64,000 bases of DNA, taken from assembly GCF_042665255.1 (NCBI RefSeq), contig NZ_JBHTCD010000012.1; one strand, written 5' to 3'. A model generated the notes under the pieces. It made no database searches, had not been told where the DNA came from, and saw nothing but the letters and a program-made list of their open reading frames with translations. How positions within the stretch are numbered: the first letter of the stretch is position 1; the number at the start of each line of letters is the position of its first letter. The DNA is from Insolitispirillum peregrinum. GTDB taxonomy: Bacteria; Pseudomonadota; Alphaproteobacteria; Rhodospirillales; Rhodospirillaceae. Shown here piece by piece: positions 33,061 to 41,840 of this stretch. The position numbers and the translations under genes were made by a program.

Positions 33061-34736
33061 TGAAGCGTTTTGGCACTTTCTCCTCGGTGGTTGCTGGTCT
33101 GACCACCCTTGGCCTGTCGTCGGCGGCCTTTGCTGCCGGTGCGATTGACGGCGCCGTGCAAAAGCAGGCGACCAACTGGACGGCGATCGTAATGTTCGTC
33201 GCCTTTGTGCTCGCCACCCTTGGCATCACCTACTGGGCTGCCAGCAAGACCAAGTCCGCCAAGGACTTTTACGCGGCGGGCGGTGGCATCACCGGCTTCC
33301 AGAACGGTCTGGCGATTGCCGGTGACTACATGTCGGCAGCCTCGTTCCTCGGGATCGCCGGTCTGGTGTTCACCGCCGGTTTCGACGGCCTGATCTACTC
33401 CATCGGCTTCCTGGTCGGCTGGCCGGTCATCCTGTTCCTGGTGGCAGAACGCCTGCGTAACCTCGGCAAGTACACCTTTGCCGACGTGGCGTCCTATCGC
33501 CTGCAACAGGGTCCGATCCGCTCGCTGGCCGCCTCGGGCACGCTGGTGGTGGTTCTGCTGTACCTGATTGCCCAGATGGTGGGCGCGGGCAAGCTGATCC
33601 AGCTGCTGTTCGGTCTCGACTACGGCATCGCCGTCGGTCTGGTCGGCGTGCTGATGGTCGGTTACGTGATGTTCGGTGGCATGCTGGCCACCACCTGGGT
33701 GCAGATCATCAAGGCCGTGCTGCTGCTGTCCGGTGCTTCGTTCATGGCGATCATGGTGATGACCCACTATGGTTTCTCGATGGAAGCGATGTTCAAGCAC
33801 GCCACCGAAGTCCATTCCAAGGGCATCAAGCTGATGCAGCCGGGTGGTCTGGTGTCTGATCCGGTCGATGCCATTTCGCTGGGTCTGGCCCTGATGTTCG
33901 GTACCGCTGGCCTGCCGCACATCCTGATGCGCTTCTTCACCGTCTCGGACGCCAAGGAAGCCCGCAAGTCGGTGTTCTATGCCACCGGTTTCATTGGTTA
34001 CTTCTACATCCTGACCTTCATCATCGGTTTTGGCGCCATCGTTCTGGTTCTGAACCATCCGGAATTCATGGCTGCTGACGGCAAGGGCATCATGGGCGGG
34101 TCCAACATGGCCGCCATCCATCTGGCCAAGGCTGTCGGTGGTGACCTGTTCCTCGGCTTCATCTCGGCCGTTGCCTTCGCCACCATTCTGGCGGTGGTGT
34201 CCGGTCTGACCCTGTCGGGCGCCTCGGCTGTGTCGCATGACCTGTACGCCTCGGTGTGGCGCAAGGGCCGTGCCAGCGATGCCGACGAAATCCGCGTCTC
34301 CAAGATCACCACGATGGTTCTGGGCGTGCTGGCGATCATCCTCGGCATTGCCTTTGAAAAGCAGAACATCGCCTTCATGGTCGGCCTGGCCTTCTCGATC
34401 GCTGCCTCGGCCAACTTCCCGGTCCTGTTCATGTCGATGTTCTGGAAGGGCCTGACCACCAAGGGTGCGTTCTACGGCGGCTTTGCCGGTCTGATCTCGG
34501 CCTCGGTGCTGGTGATCATCGGCCCGACCATCTGGAAGGACGTCATGGGCCATGCCGACGCCCTGTTCCCCTACAAGAACCCGGCGATCTTCTCGATGAC
34601 CATTGCCTTCGCCATCACCTATATCGTGTCGAAGATCGATGGCTCGCAGACCGCCAGGGACGAAATGGAAGCCTTCGAAGCCCAGTACATCCGGTCGCAG
34701 ACTGGTCTGGGTGCGGAAGGGGCCTCCGAGCACTAA
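33060..34736 (+). CDS. actP: Cation/acetate symporter ActP
   Basis: 558 residues from ATG 33060, overlapping the DUF485 stop. A signal-like first segment (MKRFGTFSSVVAG...SSAAFA) is followed by 13-14 membrane helices of the sodium:solute symporter family. The DFYAAGGGITGFQNGLAIAGD segment near 75 and the MSAASFLGIAGLVF stretch are highly typical of ActP. It imports short-chain carboxylates such as acetate with Na+ or H+. The downstream cNMP/CBS/DUF294 gene is a frequent partner and may tune its activity. A strong terminator follows. Confidence 0.94.
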   Translation: MKRFGTFSSVVAGLTTLGLSSAAFAAGAIDGAVQKQATNWTAIVMFVAFVLATLGITYWAASKTKSAKDFYAAGGGITGFQNGLAIAGDYMSAASFLGIAGLVFTAGFDGLIYSIGFLVGWPVILFLVAERLRNLGKYTFADVASYRLQQGPIRSLAASGTLVVVLLYLIAQMVGAGKLIQLLFGLDYGIAVGLVGVLMVGYVMFGGMLATTWVQIIKAVLLLSGASFMAIMVMTHYGFSMEAMFKHATEVHSKGIKLMQPGGLVSDPVDAISLGLALMFGTAGLPHILMRFFTVSDAKEARKSVFYATGFIGYFYILTFIIGFGAIVLVLNHPEFMAADGKGIMGGSNMAAIHLAKAVGGDLFLGFISAVAFATILAVVSGLTLSGASAVSHDLYASVWRKGRASDADEIRVSKITTMVLGVLAIILGIAFEKQNIAFMVGLAFSIAASANFPVLFMSMFWKGLTTKGAFYGGFAGLISASVLVIIGPTIWKDVMGHADALFPYKNPAIFSMTIAFAITYIVSKIDGSQTARDEMEAFEAQYIRSQTGLGAEGASEH

Positions 34737-34783
34737 GACTGCCACTCTGGTATGTAGCCCGCGGGTTCCTGCCACCGTGACCG

Positions 34784-34817
34784 AACGCCCCGGACCGAGT
34801 GTTCCGGGGCGTTTTTT
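34784..34817 (+). terminator. Rho-independent terminator after actP
   Basis: AACGCCCCGGA (34784-34794) pairs with TCCGGGGCGTT (34803-34813), followed by TTTTTCTT. An eleven-base-pair perfect stem. Confidence 0.92.
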
Positions 34818-34989
34818 CTTGGCTTGCTCAGGGGGATGGACCCCGCGTCCATGACTTCAGGCCAGCTTTTCGCAGTGCAAAGGGCGGGGGTACACTGCCA
34901 CCCGGACCGGTTCACGGATCCATATCCACAAGGTGCCACCATAAAACAGGCCCGCAAAAATACCGTCGTCAGGGGAGACGTCTCGTACC

Positions 34990-36804
34990 ATGTCCAAGGA
35001 CTTTGATTTCTCGGTTACGCCCTTTAGCCATTTGTCGTCAGCCGAGCGGGGCAAGCTGTCGGCGGCGGTCGATATCGCCTATTTCAAGACCAACGATACG
35101 CCGCTGAAACCCGGTCAGGCCCTGGACCACCTGATGCTGGTGATCAAGGGATTGCTGGCGGAAAAGAACGGTGACGAACTGGTGACGGTCCACGGGCAGG
35201 GCGATTTGTTCGGGGCATCGGCGCTGATCAACGACACCAAATCGCTGTCGTGCGAGGTGCAGGAAGAGGCGCTGGTCTATCTGATCCCGCGCCAGATGAT
35301 GCTGGACCTGTGCCGCAGCAACAGCGCGTTCGAGGCATTCTTTACCAGTTCGCTCAGCGAACGGCTGGCCGCCCGTGCCAATGCCGAAAGTGCGCGCGGC
35401 ATGGCCTCGTTCATGGTGGCGAAGGTCGGGCAGGCCTATCTGCATCCGCCGCTGTTCGTCCCCGGCTCGTGTACCCTGCGTGATGCGGCGGTGCTGATGA
35501 AAAAGGAAAAGGCCACCAGCCTGCTGGTCACGGCGGCGGATGGCCGGGTGGGGGTGCTGTCGGGGTCGGACATGCGCGACCATGCCATCATTCAGGGCAA
35601 GCCGCTGGAAACGCCGGTCGAAAGCTGTGCCACCTATGGCACCATCACCGTTGATCAGGACGAGTTCCTGTTCAATGCGCAGGTGCTGATGACCCGCTAC
35701 AACATCCGCCGCCTGCCGGTGCTGCGGGATGGCAACATCATCGGGGTTCTCGAACTGATCGACCTGTTGGGCTACATGTCCAGCCACTCGCATCTGGTGG
35801 CGGTGCAGGTGGACCGCGCCCAGACGCTGGACGAGCTGCGGGTGGCCTCCGAGGCGCTGGGGCCACTGTTGCAGGGGCTGCACGGCTCGGGGGTGAAAAT
35901 CCGCTTCATTGCCGAGATGGTCACCGACCTCAGCCGCAAAATCCAGCGCAAGCTGTTTGAAATGCTGGTCCCGCCGGAACTGGCGGGCAAATGCTGCCTG
36001 ATGGTGATGGGCTCCGAAGGGCGCGGCGAACAGATCGCCAAGACCGATCAGGACAATGCGCTGATCATCGCTGACGATATCGACCCGGACAGCGTCCGCG
36101 ACCTGTGCCGCCAGTATACCGAGGCGATGATCTCGTTCGGCTACCCGCCGTGCAGCGGCAACATGATGGTGTCCAACCCGGAATGGAGCAAAACCGAAAG
36201 CCAGTTCCGCGATGACATTTACCACTGGATGCTGACCCCGGGGGAAAAGGCATTCCTCAATCTGGCGGCCTTCATTGACGGCGAAGCGGTGGCCGGTGAT
36301 CCGCTGTTGCTGTATCGCCTGCGCAGCTATCTGTTCCAGCGCCTGACCGACAATCAGGGCTTCCTCAGCCACTTTGCCCGACCGGTGAACAGCTTTGACA
36401 CGCCGATCGGCTTTTTCCACCAACTGGTGATGGACAAGGACCACAAGGGCGAAATCGACATCAAAAAGGGCGGCATTTTCCCGATTGTCCACGGTGTGCG
36501 GGCGTTGGCGCTGGAAAAGCACCTGACCTGCACCTCGACCTTCAGCCGTATCGAGGCTTTGGGGCAGGAGGGCATTTTCGATACTGACTTTGCTGCCAAT
36601 CTGGTCGAGGCGTTCCAGTTCCTGATGGAAATCCGCTTGCAGGGGCGCTTGTCAAAGGGGCAACTGAGCGGGGAAGGGGCCGACAACTTTGTTCGCGCCG
36701 ATGACCTGTCGAAATTCCAGCAGGATGCCCTGAAAGACAGCCTGTTGCTGGTCAAGCAGTTCAAGCAACTGTTGACCCATCATTTCAAGCTGGCGGCCTT
36801 TTAG
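34990..36804 (+). CDS. cNMP-binding/CBS/DUF294 nucleotidyltransferase-like signalling protein
   Basis: 604 residues in four parts: a cyclic-nucleotide-binding-like domain (about 5-125), a pair of CBS domains (about 150-270; KATSLLVTAADGRVGVLSG and NIRRLPVLRDGNIIGVLEL), a DUF294 nucleotidyltransferase domain with MVMGSEGRGEQIAKTDQDN near 338, and a DUF294 C-terminal helical domain. The GSxxR...TDQDN motif is like that of GlnD, so nucleotidyl transfer or nucleotide sensing is plausible; the substrate is unknown. It follows actP with its own 170-bp leader. Family members next to actP suggest control of acetate uptake in response to nucleotides. It is cytosolic. Confidence 0.88.
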   Translation: MSKDFDFSVTPFSHLSSAERGKLSAAVDIAYFKTNDTPLKPGQALDHLMLVIKGLLAEKNGDELVTVHGQGDLFGASALINDTKSLSCEVQEEALVYLIPRQMMLDLCRSNSAFEAFFTSSLSERLAARANAESARGMASFMVAKVGQAYLHPPLFVPGSCTLRDAAVLMKKEKATSLLVTAADGRVGVLSGSDMRDHAIIQGKPLETPVESCATYGTITVDQDEFLFNAQVLMTRYNIRRLPVLRDGNIIGVLELIDLLGYMSSHSHLVAVQVDRAQTLDELRVASEALGPLLQGLHGSGVKIRFIAEMVTDLSRKIQRKLFEMLVPPELAGKCCLMVMGSEGRGEQIAKTDQDNALIIADDIDPDSVRDLCRQYTEAMISFGYPPCSGNMMVSNPEWSKTESQFRDDIYHWMLTPGEKAFLNLAAFIDGEAVAGDPLLLYRLRSYLFQRLTDNQGFLSHFARPVNSFDTPIGFFHQLVMDKDHKGEIDIKKGGIFPIVHGVRALALEKHLTCTSTFSRIEALGQEGIFDTDFAANLVEAFQFLMEIRLQGRLSKGQLSGEGADNFVRADDLSKFQQDALKDSLLLVKQFKQLLTHHFKLAAF

Positions 36805-36810
36805 AGCAAA

Positions 36811-36907
36811 TCCCGAGCAGATGGATGCATCTGCGACGACGTATTTGCTGGAAACACAAGATGTTAGAGCGTTTGACCCGATTCAGGGAAAACGGAAAAC
36901 GCTCTAA
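36811..36907. repeat. Dispersed ~96-bp intergenic palindromic repeat, copy 2
   Basis: Partner of 6789-6883. Here the terminal stem is better: TTAGAGCGTTT near 36864 and AAAACGCTCTAA at its end. It occupies almost the whole gap between the DUF294 gene and the exonuclease gene. Confidence 0.65.
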
Positions 36908-36922
36908 ACATCAGGGAGAGGT

Positions 36923-37564
36923 ATGATGCTGCAATCCCTGCTGCGCGGCCTGAACCGCCGTCGCCTGAAGGACCCGTCCTACGAGTTTCTGTTCGACGAT
37001 CCGCACCCGGACGAAGTGGTGTGCTTTGACACCGAAACCAGTGGTCTGGACCCGAAAAAGGCGGAAATCCTGTCGCTGGCTGCCGTCCGTATTCGCGGCA
37101 ACCGGGTGCTGACCAGCCAGCGCTTGAACATGGTGTTCAAGCCGCAAAAGGCCATTGATCAGGAATCGATCAAGGTTCACCGTCTGCGCCATGTCGATGT
37201 GGCCAACGGGCTGGATATTTACGAAGGTCTGGACCGTTTCCTGCGCTTTGTCGGCAATCGCCCGCTGGTTGGCTATTTCCTCGAATTTGACGTGGCGATG
37301 GTCAACCGGGTGGTCAAACCGTGGCTGGGGATCGGCCTGCCAAACCGCTGCACCGAAGTGTCGGCGCTGTATTATGACTATCGCGTGCGCGGGCGGGACG
37401 GGGTTTATACCGGCAACATTGATCTGCGCTTTGACACCATCATGAGCGAACTGAAACTGCCGGTCCTGCCCGCCCATGATGCGCTGAACGACGCGATCAT
37501 GACCGCGTTGATGTATGTGAAACTGCAGGCCTTGCTGCATGGCAGCAGCAGCGCGGAAGGCTGA
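36923..37564 (+). CDS. DEDDh-family 3'-5' exonuclease (DnaQ-like)
   Basis: 213 residues (ATG at 36923 or 36926, GGGAGAGG upstream). The exonuclease motifs are VVCFDTETSGLDP near residue 31 (Exo I, Asp and Glu), PLVGYFLEFDVAMVNR near 114 (Exo II) and PAHDALNDAIMTALMY near 190 (Exo III, His and Asp). The length and domain are those of the DnaQ-like exonuclease that is usually encoded next to the cNMP/CBS/DUF294 and ActP genes. Likely substrate is DNA or short RNA; the exact role is not known. Confidence 0.9.
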   Translation: MMLQSLLRGLNRRRLKDPSYEFLFDDPHPDEVVCFDTETSGLDPKKAEILSLAAVRIRGNRVLTSQRLNMVFKPQKAIDQESIKVHRLRHVDVANGLDIYEGLDRFLRFVGNRPLVGYFLEFDVAMVNRVVKPWLGIGLPNRCTEVSALYYDYRVRGRDGVYTGNIDLRFDTIMSELKLPVLPAHDALNDAIMTALMYVKLQALLHGSSSAEG

Positions 37565-37641
37565 TCCGGGGGGATTACCGCCGGGCTTCCGCTGGAGTTG
37601 TGAGCCTTGAATGTGAACCATGCTCACAACTCCAGAATTTT

Positions 37642-37922
37642 GTTTTGCCGCATTGCCATTGCGAAAACCGGTTCCCACTTTTCGCAGCATGCGGAGTATT
37701 TCATGCCGCATTGCTATTACGAAAACCGGTTCCCACTTTTCGCAGCATGCGGAGTATTTCATGCCGCATTGCTATTGCGAAAACCGGTTCCCACTTTTCG
37801 CAGCATGCGGAGTATTTCATGCCGCATTGCTATTACGAAAACCGGTTCCCACTTTTCGCAGCATGCGGAGTATTTCATGCCGCATTGCTATTGCGAAAAC
37901 CGGTTCCCACTTTTCGCAGCAT
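37642..37922. repeat. 58-bp tandem repeat, five copies, with GAAAACCGGTTCCCACTTTTCGC core
   Basis: The core with arms GAAAACCGG and TTCCCACTTTTC occurs five times between 37660 and 37920, at a 58-bp spacing (37691, 37749, 37807 and 37865 for the GCGGAGTATTTCA start). The copies alternate between TTGCGAAAAC and TTACGAAAAC, so a 116-bp pair was probably duplicated. The core is a dispersed alphaproteobacterial-type repeat also present at 60851-60933 and 61610-61711. The last copy forms the end of the trans-sulfuration gene. Confidence 0.85.
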
Positions 37923-39066
37923 GCTCCAGTGCCTGTTCCAGATCGCTCCAGATGGCGTCGACCGGCTCCAGTCCGACATTCAGGCGGATCATCCGGTCAG
38001 AAATGCCGAAGTGGACGAACGGATTGGGCGCGGGCGGCATTCCGGCGGTGACGCTCAGCGGTACCAGCAGGCTTTCCGGCCCGCCCCAGCTGACCCCCAG
38101 ACGGATCAGCCGCAGGGCGTCGGCAAAGGCCGGAACGTCGATGGCATCGCTGACCAGAAAGGAAAACACTCCGCCATAGCCAGTCAGGGTTTCCCGCCCC
38201 GGATGGCTGCTGAATGCCGGATGCAGGACCGATGTTACCTCGGGGTGATCGCGCAGGCGGCGGGCGATGGTCATGCCGCTGCTCATGTGGACCGGCATCC
38301 GCAAGGTCAGGCTGCGCAGGCCGCGCACCAGCAAAAAGGCATCAAACGGTGACAGCTTGGCTCCCAGATAGGGATAGGTGCGACCGTTGATGCGGTCGAT
38401 CAGGTCCTGCCGCCCGACCACCACCCCGGCGACGGTGTCACTGTAACCGCCAAGGTATTTCGAGGCGGCATGGATCACCAGATCAATGCCGTGGGCAATC
38501 GGGTTTTGATACAGCGGGGTGGCCCACGAATTGTCGATGGCGGTCACTACCCCGTGCTGCTGGGCCAGTGCCGCCAGTGTCGGCAGGTGCTGTAACTCAA
38601 AGGTCAGGGTGGTGGGCGTTTCGACATACAACATCTTGGCGCCGGGCAGGGCACGGGCCACCGCCTCGGGGTCGCTGCCATCGACATAGTCGATGGTGAC
38701 GCCAGCTGGGCGCAGCAGCTTTTCAAACATCTTGTAGGCATCGCCATAGACATTGCACACCGTCACCAGCCGGTCGCCGCCGCTGACAAAGGCCATCACG
38801 GTGGCGGTGATGGCGGCCATGCCACTGGCAAAGCCGCGCCCGGCATCGGCGCCTTCCAGTCTGGCAACCAGCTCTTCAAACACCTGCACGGTCGGATTGT
38901 CGCCACGGGTGTAGACCAGCCGTTGTTCTCCGGCATAGACCGCCGCCATGTCCTGATAGCTGTCAAAGGTAAACAGCGAGGTCTGAAAAATCGGTGGCGC
39001 AGCGGCGTTCAGCGGATAGGCGGGCTCGTCACAGAACAACAGGCGGTGCGCTTCGGTCAAATCCAT
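37888..39066 (-). CDS. PLP-dependent trans-sulfuration enzyme (Cys/Met metabolism family)
   Basis: 392 residues. The PLP lysine is in HAASKYLGGYSD near residue 203; other marks are TRGDNPTVQVFEELVARLEG near 53, the GFASGMAAITATVMAF stretch and VETPTTLTFELQHL. It belongs with cystathionine gamma-synthase, cystathionine beta-lyase and methionine gamma-lyase; sequence alone does not choose between them. The last ten residues (HAAKSGNRFSQ) come from the 58-bp repeat, so the original C-terminus was probably replaced. It is 28 bp behind fhuF on the same strand and may be read from the siderophore operon. Confidence 0.88.
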   Translation of the reverse strand: MDLTEAHRLLFCDEPAYPLNAAAPPIFQTSLFTFDSYQDMAAVYAGEQRLVYTRGDNPTVQVFEELVARLEGADAGRGFASGMAAITATVMAFVSGGDRLVTVCNVYGDAYKMFEKLLRPAGVTIDYVDGSDPEAVARALPGAKMLYVETPTTLTFELQHLPTLAALAQQHGVVTAIDNSWATPLYQNPIAHGIDLVIHAASKYLGGYSDTVAGVVVGRQDLIDRINGRTYPYLGAKLSPFDAFLLVRGLRSLTLRMPVHMSSGMTIARRLRDHPEVTSVLHPAFSSHPGRETLTGYGGVFSFLVSDAIDVPAFADALRLIRLGVSWGGPESLLVPLSVTAGMPPAPNPFVHFGISDRMIRLNVGLEPVDAIWSDLEQALEHAAKSGNRFSQ

Positions 39067-39093
39067 CGGAAGTCTCTCTGGAAGGGGAAAGTG

Positions 39094-39846
39094 TCAAAGG
39101 CGGGGCGGCGGTAACGGGCACGACGGACAGAGGGTTTCGTCGGGCAGCAGGTAACTCAGGCAACAGACCTTGCGCTGCTGGCTGCCATCGGGGCGCGGAC
39201 GCAGGCAGCCATGGACCGGGTTGGCGCTGCCGTCGTACAGGGTGGGGGAGGCCAGCATCACCGCGCGGGCGGCATCGACGGCGGCGGCCACCCGCCGTTT
39301 GTGCTGGCGGTGCAGTTCATCCAGGCTCCAGCAAACCAGCGCGGCGACATTGCCCCACAGCACCCGTGGGGAAACGCCGCTCCACGCGGCCAGCCCCTGA
39401 TGCAGCGGGGCAAAGTGATCGACCATCAGTTCTTGCCAGCGTTCGGCCAGCGAGCGGCGTGGAGACGCGGCGGCAGACAGGAACAGCAACCGTTGGGGAC
39501 TGGCGTCTTCGGCCAGCGCCAGCCGCAGGACCGGCGCGGCCAGCCGCAGGTCGCCCTGCCAGTCGCACAAGGCCAACGCGGTGAGCAGCGACGGCAGGGT
39601 GATGCAGCCGTACAGGTGCGACCAGCGCGCGGCAATCGCCCGCCGGTCGGTGCCTTCACCAAAGCGGGCCTCAAAGGGGGCCAGCAGGTCGGGCACCAGC
39701 AACGGCTCGCGCAGAAAGGCCGGGGTGATCCACCGCCAGCAGGCCGTTTCTTCCTGCCGGGCTGGCAAATGGAAATCGACCGTCTGGCACGAGGCGAGGA
39801 CGCCGGTCATCCAGTCTGATGGAGGGATGGGGCGGGCAAGGATCAT
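39094..39846 (-). CDS. fhuF: Ferric siderophore reductase FhuF
   Basis: 250 residues from ATG 39846, which overlaps the fhuB stop (TGATG) like the other joints in this operon; an in-frame ATG at 39870 is the alternative. The C-terminal KVCCLSYLLPDETLCPSCPL carries the CC-x10-C-x2-C motif that binds the [2Fe-2S] cluster of FhuF. It reduces ferric hydroxamate siderophores in the cytoplasm so that iron is released. Its place behind fhuD and fhuB supports hydroxamate specificity. Confidence 0.9.
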   Translation of the reverse strand: MILARPIPPSDWMTGVLASCQTVDFHLPARQEETACWRWITPAFLREPLLVPDLLAPFEARFGEGTDRRAIAARWSHLYGCITLPSLLTALALCDWQGDLRLAAPVLRLALAEDASPQRLLFLSAAASPRRSLAERWQELMVDHFAPLHQGLAAWSGVSPRVLWGNVAALVCWSLDELHRQHKRRVAAAVDAARAVMLASPTLYDGSANPVHGCLRPRPDGSQQRKVCCLSYLLPDETLCPSCPLPPPRL

Positions 39847-41840
39847 CAGCGTTTCCGGGTCAACAGCCACATCACCAGCGGCGCCCCGAACAGGGTGGCC
39901 ATCAATCCGGCGGGAAGCTGAAAGGGAAACAGCACCATCCGCCCGGCCCAGTCGGCGGCCAGCATCAACAGGCCACCGCTGAGGATCGCCCCGGCCATCT
40001 GGCTGGGGACGGTGTGCAGGCCCAGCATGCGGGCCAGATGCGGCGCCATCAGACCAATGAAACTGAGCGGGCCGATCACCAGCGTGGCGGTGGCGGTCAT
40101 GGCGGCGGTCATGATCAACAGCAGCAGGCGGGTCCGCCCCAGCGACAGACCCAGACTGCGGCTGGTGCCGTCGCCCAGTGGCAGGATGGTCAGCCAGCGA
40201 CTGATCAACGGGGTCAGGCCCAGCAGGACCACCGCGATCCCGACGGTCAGCGTGGCCTGTGCGCCATCGACCCGATAGGTCGAGCCCATGGTCCAGTTGA
40301 GCAGGATCACCGCGCGTGGATCACCGTTGGCGGTCAGCACGGCGGTCAGGGCGTCAAACAGGGCCCCCAGCGCGATCCCGGCCAACAGGATGCGGTCGGG
40401 GGAAAAGGCACTGCGCCGCCCCAGCAGCAGGATCACCAGCAGCACCCCCAAAGCCCCGGCGGAGGCGGCCACCACATGGGTGAAACCAGCGGCAGAGGGC
40501 GCAACGTACAGCATGGAAATCATCCCGATCGCCGCACCCGAGGTGATCCCCAACACTTCCGGGCTGGCCATCGGGTTGGCGGTCAGGCGTTGCAGGATCA
40601 TCCCGGCAGCGGCCAGCATCCCGCCTGCGGCCAGCGCCGCCGCACTGCGCGGCAGCCGCCACGGCAACAACGGTGTCAACTCGTGCAGGTCGCCAATCCA
40701 GCGCCAGCCCTGCGGCCCGCGCCCCCAGCACAGGGCAACGATGGCTGCGGCCAACACCAGCATCGCCAGCAGGATCACCCGCCGCCACGGGGCGGCGCTG
40801 CGGATCACGCTGATGGTTCCTTGCCACAACCCGCCGTGGGCCTTCATCTGCGGCAACAACAGCAGGATCAAGGGCGCTCCGAACAGGGCGGTGATTGCCC
40901 CGGTGGGCAGGGGATCACCCAGCAGGCGGTCAATCTGTTGCACGGTCTGGTCGGTCAGCCACAGCAGGGCCATCGCCAGCAACGGCGACCACAGCAACCG
41001 CTGGCGCAGGGTGCGGGCCCCGGCAAAGCTGGCCAGCGTCGGTCCGGCCAGTCCGATGAAGCCGAACAGGCCAATCGAACTGATCACGGCGGTGGACAGA
41101 AACACCGCCACCGCCAGCGCCGCCGCCCGCAGGGCAAACAGCGGCACGCCAAGGCTGCGGGCGGCCTCGTCGCCCAGTTCCAGCAGCACCAGTGGCCGCA
41201 GCAGCACCAGACAGGCCATCATCCCGGCGGCCAGCATCGGAGCCAACAGGCGGATGGCGCTCCAGTCGTTTTGCACCAGTGATCCGCTGCCCCACACAAA
41301 CAGGCTGACCAGATACTGCTCGTTCATCAGGATCAGGGCACTGCCGAGTGCCCCGCAATAGAGGGTGACAATCATCCCGGCGAGGATCAGCGGCAACGGC
41401 TCCAGCTTTTGCCGCCACGCCAGCGCAAACACCAGCGCCACCGCGATCAACCCGCCGCCAAAGGCCACCCACACCCGCCCGCCATCAAGCAGCGACGGCG
41501 CAAACAGGGTGGTCAGGGCCAACGCCAACTGTGCCCCGCCCGCCGCACCAACCGTTTCCGGGGCGGCCATGCGGTTGCGCAGGACATGCTGGAACAGCGC
41601 CCCGGCCAGCCCCAGCGCCGCGCCACACAGCAGGGCAGCCAGCGAGCGCGGCAACAGACTGGCGCTGGCGATGATCTGCGGCAGGGTCTGCGGAGCTAGC
41701 AGGGCGGGCCATTCGCGCATCGGCAGACGGTCGTTCAGTCCGTACACGGCCATCGCCAGCGCAGGCAGCAGCAGGAGAAGGAACAGGGCAGGCAACAGGG
41801 CGCGGGAGTCCCGACCCCGCAGGGAAAGGCTGGCGAGCAT
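39846..41840 (-). CDS. fhuB: Ferric hydroxamate ABC transporter permease FhuB (fused double permease)
   Basis: 664 residues, close to the 660 of E. coli FhuB. Two FecCD-type halves of about ten membrane helices are fused; the ATPase-contact segments with the LGPT/LGLS-like GxxG patterns (for example FIGLAGPTLASFAGARTLR and FIGLMAPHLARMLG) appear once in each half. It forms the inner-membrane channel for FhuD-delivered ferric hydroxamates. The start overlaps the fhuD stop (TAATG). The partner ATPase FhuC is encoded on the other strand at 51034. Confidence 0.92.
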   Translation of the reverse strand: MLASLSLRGRDSRALLPALFLLLLLPALAMAVYGLNDRLPMREWPALLAPQTLPQIIASASLLPRSLAALLCGAALGLAGALFQHVLRNRMAAPETVGAAGGAQLALALTTLFAPSLLDGGRVWVAFGGGLIAVALVFALAWRQKLEPLPLILAGMIVTLYCGALGSALILMNEQYLVSLFVWGSGSLVQNDWSAIRLLAPMLAAGMMACLVLLRPLVLLELGDEAARSLGVPLFALRAAALAVAVFLSTAVISSIGLFGFIGLAGPTLASFAGARTLRQRLLWSPLLAMALLWLTDQTVQQIDRLLGDPLPTGAITALFGAPLILLLLPQMKAHGGLWQGTISVIRSAAPWRRVILLAMLVLAAAIVALCWGRGPQGWRWIGDLHELTPLLPWRLPRSAAALAAGGMLAAAGMILQRLTANPMASPEVLGITSGAAIGMISMLYVAPSAAGFTHVVAASAGALGVLLVILLLGRRSAFSPDRILLAGIALGALFDALTAVLTANGDPRAVILLNWTMGSTYRVDGAQATLTVGIAVVLLGLTPLISRWLTILPLGDGTSRSLGLSLGRTRLLLLIMTAAMTATATLVIGPLSFIGLMAPHLARMLGLHTVPSQMAGAILSGGLLMLAADWAGRMVLFPFQLPAGLMATLFGAPLVMWLLTRKR

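Noticed and set aside
37642..37922. Possible CRISPR array
   Set aside because: The 58-bp unit is repeated whole, with no unique spacers, and its core is a dispersed repeat found elsewhere in the window; no cas genes.
39819..41282. 487-codon plus-strand frame opposite fhuB
   Set aside because: Gln/Gly-rich shadow of a well-defined permease gene.
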